Assembly: GCA_947372865.1 (NCBI GenBank) | Contig: CANBVJ010000001.1 | Location: forward strand, 145,772 to 207,678 | Direction: 5' to 3' | Source: Comamonadaceae bacterium | GTDB lineage: Bacteria; Pseudomonadota; Gammaproteobacteria; Burkholderiales; Burkholderiaceae_C | Length of the DNA: 61,907 nt | Shown: piece after piece, positions 52,294 through 61,907 of the stretch | How positions within the stretch are numbered: position 1 is the stretch's first letter | Layout: every line of letters begins with the position of its first letter | The notes under the pieces: generated by a model | What the model was told of the DNA's origin: nothing | Seen by the model: only the letters and a program-made list of their open reading frames with translations | The model's database searches: none | Program-made: the position numbers and the translations under genes

Positions 52294-53331
52294 ATGACGA
52301 TATCCCCCTTGGCTTCGCCCTGGCGCCTGTCGGTTGCGCCCATGATGGACTGGACGGACCGCCATTGCCGCTTTTTCCACCGCCTGCTGAGCCGCCACAC
52401 ACGGCTTTACACCGAAATGGTCACGACCGGCGCCTTGGTGCATGGCGACGTGCAGCGCCACCTGCGCTTTAACGCCGAAGAACACCCCGTCGCGCTGCAG
52501 CTCGGCGGCAGCGAGCCCGTCGATCTGGCTGCTGCTGCCCGTCTGGGCGTGCAGTGGGGCTATGACGAGATCAATCTCAATTGCGGCTGCCCGAGCGACC
52601 GGGTGCAGCGCGGCGCTTTTGGCGCCTGCCTGATGAACGAACCCGCGCTGGTGGCCGATGGCGTCAAAGCCATGCGTGACGCGGTGGATGTGCCGGTGAC
52701 GGTAAAGCACCGCACCGGCATTGACAAAGAAGAGAGCTACGGCTTTGTGCGGGACTTTGTGGGTACGGTGAGTGAGGCGGGGTGCGAGGTGTTCATCGTC
52801 CACGCCCGCAACGCCTGGTTGCAGGGCCTGAGCCCCAAAGAAAACCGCGAGATTCCGCCGCTGCGCTACGACTTGGCCTACCAGCTCAAGCAAGACTTTC
52901 CGGCCCTCACCATTGCTGTTAACGGCGGCATCAAGACCAACGCCCAGATTGCGGAACACCTGCAGCACGCTGACGGCGCCATGCTCGGACGCGAAGCCTA
53001 TTACAACCCCTGGTTGTTGAGCACATGGGACGCCACCTTTTTCAACGACGCGCACCTGCTGCCCACCCGCGAGGCGGTGGAAGAGGCCATGGTGGACTAT
53101 ATGGAGCGCGCCTTTGCCGAGGACGGCTGCCCCTGGTACGCGATTGCGCGCCAGATGCTGGGCCTGTACCACGGCGAGCGCGGATCGCGCCTGTGGCGTC
53201 AGGTCTGGAGCGACCACCGGCTCAAGCCCCTGGCCCCCCGGGAGGTGTGGCGCCAGGCACGCGAGGCGCTGGAGCGTGGCGCCCTGGTGCCCGCCGACAC
53301 CCGCGCCCTCAGCGCGTCTGAAGGCGCCTGA
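52294..53331 (+). CDS. dusA: tRNA-dihydrouridine(20/20a) synthase DusA
   Basis: FMN enzyme that reduces uridines 20/20a in the tRNA D-loop. The product is 345 residues from the ATG at 52294, preceded by GGGGATAATGG. DusA-specific motifs are SVAPMMDWTDRHCRFFHRLL and NLNCGCPSDRVQRGAFGACL with the catalytic Cys, VKHRTGID, and VNGGIKT. A longer upstream frame from 52243 looks non-coding. The 227 bases before it (52067-52293) are AT-rich and hold no recognised motif. Confidence 0.95.
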   Translation: MTISPLASPWRLSVAPMMDWTDRHCRFFHRLLSRHTRLYTEMVTTGALVHGDVQRHLRFNAEEHPVALQLGGSEPVDLAAAARLGVQWGYDEINLNCGCPSDRVQRGAFGACLMNEPALVADGVKAMRDAVDVPVTVKHRTGIDKEESYGFVRDFVGTVSEAGCEVFIVHARNAWLQGLSPKENREIPPLRYDLAYQLKQDFPALTIAVNGGIKTNAQIAEHLQHADGAMLGREAYYNPWLLSTWDATFFNDAHLLPTREAVEEAMVDYMERAFAEDGCPWYAIARQMLGLYHGERGSRLWRQVWSDHRLKPLAPREVWRQAREALERGALVPADTRALSASEGA

Positions 53332-54254
53332 TGCAAGAGGCACCGCTGCGTGCACAAGTGCGCATTGCCAAAGTCCTGTTTTGGGTGATTCCGCTCTTGT
53401 GGATCGTCAACTCGGTGATTGCCCGGCGCGCACCGGGGGTGATTACTCCGCATGTGCTTGCCTTCGGGCGCTGGACGCTGGCGGGTGTGCTGCTGGGCTG
53501 GATGGCGCGGCGCGAGCTGTGGCAGCAACGCCATGAACTGCGCCGGCACGCTGGGCGCTACCTGGCGCTGGGCGCCTGCGGCATGTGGATTTGCGGCGCG
53601 GCGGTGTACTTTGCCGGCCAAAGCACCAGCATGATGAACATCTCGTTGATCTACGCTGCGTCCCCGGTGATGATTACGATAGGCTCGGTGCTGTGGCTGG
53701 GCGAGCGCTTTTCTGCGCGCCAGGCGCTGGGTGTGGTGATGGCGCTGGCCGGGGTGGTGCACGTGGTGGTGCAGGGGGAGTGGTTGCGCTTGTCCGCCCT
53801 GGAGTTCGTGGCCGGTGACCTATGGGTGGTGGCGGCCGCTGCCGCCTGGGCTGCGTATTCGCTGCTGCAAAAGCGCTGGCCCAGCGCCCTGGGATCGACC
53901 GCGCAATTGGCCGCCATTTGCGCCGGTGGCGTGGTGGTGTTGTTGCCCTTTGCGGCCTGGGAACTGACGCACGGTGAACCCGTGCTGGGCGCGCAGGCGC
54001 TGTGGCTGGTGGTGGTGGCCGCGCTCATTCCGGGCATCGGTTCCTATTGGATTTATGGCTGGACGCAAAAAGTGCTGGGCGCCGGGCCCGTGGCGATGAC
54101 CATGTACCTGGGGCCGCTGTACGCCGCCGTGGTGGCCTGGTTGCTGCTCGATGAGGCGCTGGGCCTGCACCATTTGGTGGGCGGAGCGCTGATTTTGGCG
54201 GGGGTGGCGCTGGTGATGGCGGGTAAAAAGGCAGCCCTTATCGGTGGGGATTGA
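53331..54254 (+). CDS. EamA/DMT-family transporter
   Basis: A 307-residue protein with about ten membrane segments in two EamA repeats (IPLLWIVNSVIARRAPGVIT ... LIYAASPVMITIGSVLWLGE; second WVVAAAAAWAAYSLLQKRWP ... MYLGPLYAAVVAWLLLDEAL). It overlaps the dusA stop by one base (TGATG), so the genes are coupled. The substrate cannot be told from sequence; amino acids or other metabolites are typical for the family. Confidence 0.88.
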   Translation: MQEAPLRAQVRIAKVLFWVIPLLWIVNSVIARRAPGVITPHVLAFGRWTLAGVLLGWMARRELWQQRHELRRHAGRYLALGACGMWICGAAVYFAGQSTSMMNISLIYAASPVMITIGSVLWLGERFSARQALGVVMALAGVVHVVVQGEWLRLSALEFVAGDLWVVAAAAAWAAYSLLQKRWPSALGSTAQLAAICAGGVVVLLPFAAWELTHGEPVLGAQALWLVVVAALIPGIGSYWIYGWTQKVLGAGPVAMTMYLGPLYAAVVAWLLLDEALGLHHLVGGALILAGVALVMAGKKAALIGGD

Positions 54255-54290
54255 GCAGCAGCAGCGCCGCTGCGCCCCAAACGCAGGCGC

Positions 54291-54926
54291 CTAGCGCGCC
54301 GCTTCTAGCCCATTGGCAAAGTGCTCGCGCATGCGCTGCACGCTCAAGCCCACGTCGTGCGCCAGCAGCGCGTCCATCAGCGCCTGGTGTTCACGCAGCG
54401 ACTCGGCCACCCGCCCGCTTTTGAGCAGGGAATGGTGGCGGTTGAGCTTCATCACCTTGCGCAGGTCGGCCACGAGTTGGTCGCGCCAGCGGTTGTCGGC
54501 AATCTCCAGAAGGCGCATGTGAAAGCGCTCGTTGATTGCAAAAAACGTATCGGTGTCATCCATCGCCGCCTTGAGCGCCTGGTGCAGGTCTTGCAGATCC
54601 TGTAATTGCGCCTCGCTGGCGCTCCCCGCTACCACCCCGGCGGCATCGGACTCCAACAAAGACAGCAGGTGGTAGACATCGCGCTGGTCTTTGGCGTTGA
54701 TTTCGGTCACATAAGCGCCCCGGCGCACCTTCATGGTGACCAGGCCCTCGGTGGCCAGCACCTTGAGCGCTTCGCGCAGCGGCGTGCGGCTGATGCCGTA
54801 TTCCTCGGCCAGCTTGAGCTCATCAATCCAGCTTCCCGGGGCCAACTGGTTGGAAAAAATACGCTCGCGCAGCAGCTCAGCCACTTCTTCGTAGAGCGCG
54901 CGCGGGGTCAGGGTGAGGGCGGACAT
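54291..54926 (-). CDS. GntR/FCD-family transcriptional regulator
   Basis: 211 residues. The N-terminal winged helix (ELLRERIFSNQLAPGSWIDE, EYGISRTPLREALKVLATEG) is followed by an all-helical FCD ligand domain (about 85-205) with FAINERFHMRLLEIADN and HQALMDALLAHD metal-site histidines. It is divergent from the mutase gene, so it likely controls propionate/methylmalonyl-CoA genes, with an organic acid or its CoA ester as effector (inference). Confidence 0.88.
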   Translation of the reverse strand: MSALTLTPRALYEEVAELLRERIFSNQLAPGSWIDELKLAEEYGISRTPLREALKVLATEGLVTMKVRRGAYVTEINAKDQRDVYHLLSLLESDAAGVVAGSASEAQLQDLQDLHQALKAAMDDTDTFFAINERFHMRLLEIADNRWRDQLVADLRKVMKLNRHHSLLKSGRVAESLREHQALMDALLAHDVGLSVQRMREHFANGLEAAR

Positions 54927-54954
54927 GGCTGAAATTGTAAGCCTTTTGAAGGTT

Positions 54955-54990
54955 TTGAATTAATAATTATGAATGATATGATGCGGGCAA
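54955..54990. promoter_or_regulatory. AT-rich divergent promoter/operator region, GntR and mutase genes
   Basis: The 95-base gap between the regulator and the mutase gene holds an AT-rich stretch with the palindrome ATAATTAT (54963-54970) and a GAATGATATGATGC segment. These are candidates for the GntR operator and the mutase -10 region. There is no direct proof. Confidence 0.4.
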
Positions 54991-55021
54991 ACCCCTATCC
55001 CGCGTATTCAGAGACCCTGCC

Positions 55022-57199
<2,178 letters not shown>

Positions 57200-58291
57200 T
57201 TGGCGACAGCGCCCGCGTTAACGAAGCGAAGCATGGTGGCACAGGCACATACGGCTCAAGGGGATGCGGCGGCGCCGAACTGGCTGCCCGCCATTCGGGG
57301 AAGTGCCGGTTTGCAGCAGCGCCGCGCCATCGCCAAAGCCATCACCCTGCTCGAATCCACCCGCGCCGACCACCGCGCCCAGGCCGACGCGCTGCTCACC
57401 GCCTTGTTGCCGCACACCGGCAAGTCTTTGCGCCTAGGCATCAGCGGCGTGCCGGGTGTGGGCAAAAGCACTTTTATTGAAGCGCTGGGCCTGTACCTGA
57501 TTGCGCGCGGCCACCGGGTTGCGGTTTTGGCGGTGGACCCGAGCAGCACCGTCTCCGGCGGGTCGATCTTGGGCGACAAAACGCGCATGGAAAAGCTGTC
57601 CATGGACGAACGCGCCTACATCCGTCCCAGCCCCAGCAGCGGTAACCTGGGCGGTGTGGCCGAGAAGACGCGCGAGGCCATGCTGGTCTGCGAGGCAGCC
57701 GGTTATGACATCGTGATCGTAGAAACCGTGGGCGTGGGCCAGAGCGAAATTGCCGTCTCCCACATGACCGACATGTTTGTGCTGATGCAGCTGCCCAACG
57801 CGGGTGACGATTTGCAGGCGATCAAGAAGGGCGTGATGGAGCTGGCCGACTTGGTGGTCATCAACAAGGCCGACATTGACGCCGACGCCGCCATGCGCGC
57901 GCAGGCGCAAATCACGTCGAGCCTGCGCCTGCTGGGCATCAGCGGCAATCCGCATGACCCGCACAGCGACTTGCACTGGCACCCGCAAGTGATGCGCCTG
58001 AGTGCCCTGCAGGGGCAGGGGCTGGATGCGTTTTGGGATGCCGTGACCCAGTTCAAGCGTCTGCAAACCGCCAACGGCCAGATGGCCGAGCGCCGCCAAG
58101 GCCAGGCGTTAGCCTGGATGTGGGAACGCATTGATGCCGGTCTGAAGCAATCGTTCAAAAACAACCCGGCAGTGCGCGCGCAGCTGCCACAACTCAGCGC
58201 GGCAGTGCAGTCCGGCCATTTGGCCGCAAGCACCGCTGCCCGCACCTTGCTCGCCGCGCTCGATATTGCAGCGCCCGGCAGGACCGATTAA
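57200..58291 (+). CDS. meaB: MeaB/ArgK-type GTPase, mutase chaperone
   Basis: G3E-family GTPase that protects and loads methylmalonyl-CoA mutase with cobalamin. 363 residues if the TTG directly after the mutase stop is used; an ATG at 57233 (MVAQAHTAQ) is equally plausible. Motifs are GVPGVGKST (83-91), VLAVDPSSTVSGGSILGDKT, VETVGVGQSE and NKADID. Adjacency to the mutase supports the role. Confidence 0.94.
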   Translation: MATAPALTKRSMVAQAHTAQGDAAAPNWLPAIRGSAGLQQRRAIAKAITLLESTRADHRAQADALLTALLPHTGKSLRLGISGVPGVGKSTFIEALGLYLIARGHRVAVLAVDPSSTVSGGSILGDKTRMEKLSMDERAYIRPSPSSGNLGGVAEKTREAMLVCEAAGYDIVIVETVGVGQSEIAVSHMTDMFVLMQLPNAGDDLQAIKKGVMELADLVVINKADIDADAAMRAQAQITSSLRLLGISGNPHDPHSDLHWHPQVMRLSALQGQGLDAFWDAVTQFKRLQTANGQMAERRQGQALAWMWERIDAGLKQSFKNNPAVRAQLPQLSAAVQSGHLAASTAARTLLAALDIAAPGRTD

Positions 58292-58330
58292 CCCGCAACA
58301 AAGACAAGCGACCACCCAGAAGGACCCACC

Positions 58331-59863
<1,533 letters not shown>

Positions 59864-59872
59864 CCCACCCCC

Positions 59873-59904
59873 GAAGCGCCTTTGGCGCTTCCCCCTCAAG
59901 GGGG
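59873..59904. repeat. Double-hairpin intergenic element
   Basis: GAAGCGCC-TTT-GGCGCTTC (59873-59891) forms a perfect 8-bp stem and is followed at once by CCCCCTCAAGGGGG. This paired palindrome looks like a dispersed intergenic element I associate with Comamonadaceae genomes (from memory). It lies 10 bases after the pccB stop, and may act as a transcription terminator or mRNA stabiliser. Confidence 0.6.
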
Positions 59905-59974
59905 CAACACCAGTGGCTTAGCAAAGCTTGCGCCACGGTGTTTCCCGCACAGAATTGTTTGATGGAGATAGTCC

Positions 59975-61907
59975 ATGTTTAAAAAGATACTGATTGCCAA
60001 CCGTGGCGAAATTGCTTGCCGCGTCATTGCCACCGCTCACAAGATGGGCATCAAAACCGTGGCCGTTTACTCTGAAGCCGACAAAGAAGCGCGTCATGTG
60101 CAACTGGCCGACGAAGCTGTGTTGATTGGCCCAGCGGCCTCGCGCGAGTCTTACCTCGTGGCTGACAAAATCATCGCAGCTGCCAAGGCCACGGGCGCAC
60201 AAGCCATTCACCCTGGCTACGGCTTTTTGAGTGAGAACGCCGAGTTCTCCAAGCGTTGCGAAGACGAGGGCATTGCCTTCATCGGCCCACGCCACTTCTC
60301 GATCTCCGCCATGGGTGACAAGATCGAATCCAAGAAGTTGGCTGGCGCTGCGGGCGTGAACTGTATTCCTGGCTACAACGAAGCTATCGATACGGCTGAA
60401 CAAGCGGTTGAAATTGCCAAGGGCATTGGTTACCCCGTGATGATCAAGGCTTCGGCCGGCGGTGGTGGCAAAGGTTTGCGCGTCGCATTCAACGACAAAG
60501 AAGCCTTTGAAGGTTTCACCTCCTGCCGCAACGAAGCGCGCAACAGCTTTGGCGATGACCGCGTGTTCATCGAGAAGTTTGTGGAAGAGCCTCGCCACAT
60601 CGAAATCCAAGTGCTGGGCGACAGCCACGGCAATGTGGTGTTCTTGAACGAGCGCGAGTGTTCGATTCAGCGCCGTCACCAAAAAGTGATTGAAGAAGCA
60701 CCGTCACCTTTCATCAGCGAAGCCACACGCAAAGCGATGGGCGAGCAAGCCGTGCAATTGGCCAAGGCGGTGAAATATCAATCAGCCGGTACGGTGGAGT
60801 TTGTGGTCGGCAAAGACCAAAGCTTTTACTTTCTTGAGATGAACACCCGCTTGCAGGTGGAGCATCCCGTGACCGAAGCCATCACCGGCCTCGACTTGGT
60901 GGAGCAAATGATCCGCGTCGCCGCGGGTGAAAAACTCACACTCACACAAGCCGATGTCAAGCGCAATGGCTGGGCCATCGAGTGCCGCATCAACGCCGAA
61001 GACCCGTTCCGAAATTTCTTGCCTTCCACAGGCCGTTTGGTGCGTTTCCAAACGCCTAAACAAACCATGTTCCAAGGCAACACCGCTGACTTGCTTGGCG
61101 TGCGCGTGGACACCGGTGTGCAAGACGGTGGCGAGATTCCAATGTTCTACGACTCGATGATCGCCAAGCTCATCGTGCACGGCAAAGACCGCAATGACGC
61201 CATCGCCAAAATGCGCGAAGCCCTGAACGGCTTTGTGATTCGCGGCATCAGCTCCAACATCCCATTCCAAGCAGCCTTGTTGGCTCACCCACGCTTTGTG
61301 TCGGGCGACTTCAACACGGGCTTCATCGCCGAGCAATACAGCAAGGGCTTCCGCGCCGAAGACGTGCCACACGAAGACCACGACTTCCTCGCCGCATTGG
61401 CCGCGTTTGTGCGTCGCAAATCACGTGAACGCGCTGCAGGTTTGAGTGGTCAGTTGCCAGGCTATGACGTGCAAATTGGTCAAGATTACGCCGTGGTCGA
61501 ATTGGGTCAAGGTGGCGACAACCGCTATGTGCAGGTGCATGTGGATGAGTTCATCGGTAAGCCCGGCGTGGCACAAATCACCATCGCTGGCAAAACCTAT
61601 GCGATCGAAAGCAAGTCCCGCTTGAATGACATTCGCATTGAGGGCACTTGCAACGGCAAGCCTTTCACGGCTCAAGTCGAGCGCGGCACTTTGAAGAACC
61701 CATTGGTCTTGCAAGTGCAGCACAACGGCACGCGCATTGAAGCTTTGGTGATGTCGCCACGCATGGCCGACTTGCACAAACTGATGCCTTTCAAAGCGCC
61801 ACCCGACTTGAGCAAGTTCGTGTTGTCGCCTATGCCTGGCTTGTTGGTTGAAGTGTCAGTGACACCTGGCCAAAAAGTGCAAGCGGGTGAGCGCGTAGCC
61901 GTGATCG
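59975..61907 (+). CDS. pccA: Propionyl-CoA carboxylase alpha subunit (C-terminus beyond window)
   Basis: Biotin carboxylase subunit. Begins MFKKILIANRGEIACRVIAT; ATP-grasp domain with KASAGGGGKGLRVAF and EMNTRLQVEHPVTEAITGLD. A PCC-type linking region and the start of the biotin carrier domain (LSPMPGLLVEVSVTPGQKVQ) are visible; the biotinylated Lys motif lies beyond the edge. 644 codons are present. The codon choice differs from neighbours: many TTG, CCA/CCT and GCT codons and lower GC. AccC-type acetyl-CoA carboxylase is less likely given the carrier domain and pccB. Confidence 0.93.
   Translation, partial: MFKKILIANRGEIACRVIATAHKMGIKTVAVYSEADKEARHVQLADEAVLIGPAASRESYLVADKIIAAAKATGAQAIHPGYGFLSENAEFSKRCEDEGIAFIGPRHFSISAMGDKIESKKLAGAAGVNCIPGYNEAIDTAEQAVEIAKGIGYPVMIKASAGGGGKGLRVAFNDKEAFEGFTSCRNEARNSFGDDRVFIEKFVEEPRHIEIQVLGDSHGNVVFLNERECSIQRRHQKVIEEAPSPFISEATRKAMGEQAVQLAKAVKYQSAGTVEFVVGKDQSFYFLEMNTRLQVEHPVTEAITGLDLVEQMIRVAAGEKLTLTQADVKRNGWAIECRINAEDPFRNFLPSTGRLVRFQTPKQTMFQGNTADLLGVRVDTGVQDGGEIPMFYDSMIAKLIVHGKDRNDAIAKMREALNGFVIRGISSNIPFQAALLAHPRFVSGDFNTGFIAEQYSKGFRAEDVPHEDHDFLAALAAFVRRKSRERAAGLSGQLPGYDVQIGQDYAVVELGQGGDNRYVQVHVDEFIGKPGVAQITIAGKTYAIESKSRLNDIRIEGTCNGKPFTAQVERGTLKNPLVLQVQHNGTRIEALVMSPRMADLHKLMPFKAPPDLSKFVLSPMPGLLVEVSVTPGQKVQAGERVAVI

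Overview
The window is a high-GC betaproteobacterial chromosome segment, most likely from the Comamonadaceae (Rhodoferax/Limnohabitans/Curvibacter-like). This rests on the flagellar, cbb3 and propionate gene content, the ccoI-S-N-O-Q-P-G-H order, and a double-hairpin element (59873-59904) of a kind I associate with that family. No rRNA, tRNA, CRISPR array, insertion sequence or prophage was recognised.

Bases 1-37.6 kb hold a very large polar-type flagellar island. From left to right: flgBCDE (leftward, flgE cut by the window edge); a LysM/lytic-transglycosylase gene; flgA-flgM-flgN (rightward); a leftward accessory operon of a small His-rich ORF, a giant Sel1-repeat protein, FlgP, FlgT, a FimV/LysM-like protein, a second FliK-like protein and an FhlB-like export switch; a second leftward trio (Sel1 protein, J-domain protein, 15-unit W-D-W repeat protein); a FleQ-like sigma-54 activator (rightward); a long leftward operon fliK-L-M-N-O-P-Q-R-flhB followed by a DamX-like SPOR protein and two unknown proteins; then flhA-flhF-flhG-fliA, fliS and motAB (rightward) and a MotX-like secreted Sel1 protein.

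Regulation can be partly read from the sequence. Four consensus -24/-12 (sigma-54) promoters lie upstream of flgB, flgA, the Sel1/flgP/flgT operon and flhA, and a one-mismatch site precedes fliK. Sigma-28 promoters precede flgM and fliS. With the FleQ-like activator and FlhF/FlhG this gives a FleQ/RpoN-type cascade, as in polar-flagellated gammaproteobacteria, rather than the FlhDC scheme of many betaproteobacteria. The most novel part is the accessory set around 6.4-22 kb: FlgP/FlgT-type basal-body ring proteins encoded with Sel1, J-domain, W-D-W repeat and SPOR proteins of unknown function.

Bases 38-51.3 kb hold lgt, a REC-HD-GYP regulator, a universal stress protein, and a microaerobic respiration block: ccoI, ccoS, ccoNOQP, ccoG, ccoH, fnr, hemN and a TauE/SafE-family gene. 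FNR-type boxes occur before uspA/ccoI, before ccoN and between fnr and hemN. A second Fnr paralogue lacking the N-terminal cysteine cluster follows.

Bases 52.3-61.9 kb hold dusA, an EamA transporter, a GntR/FCD regulator, and the methylmalonyl-CoA route for propionate: mutase, MeaB GTPase, propionyl-CoA carboxylase beta, and the alpha subunit cut by the right edge. The alpha subunit has visibly different codon use from its neighbours.
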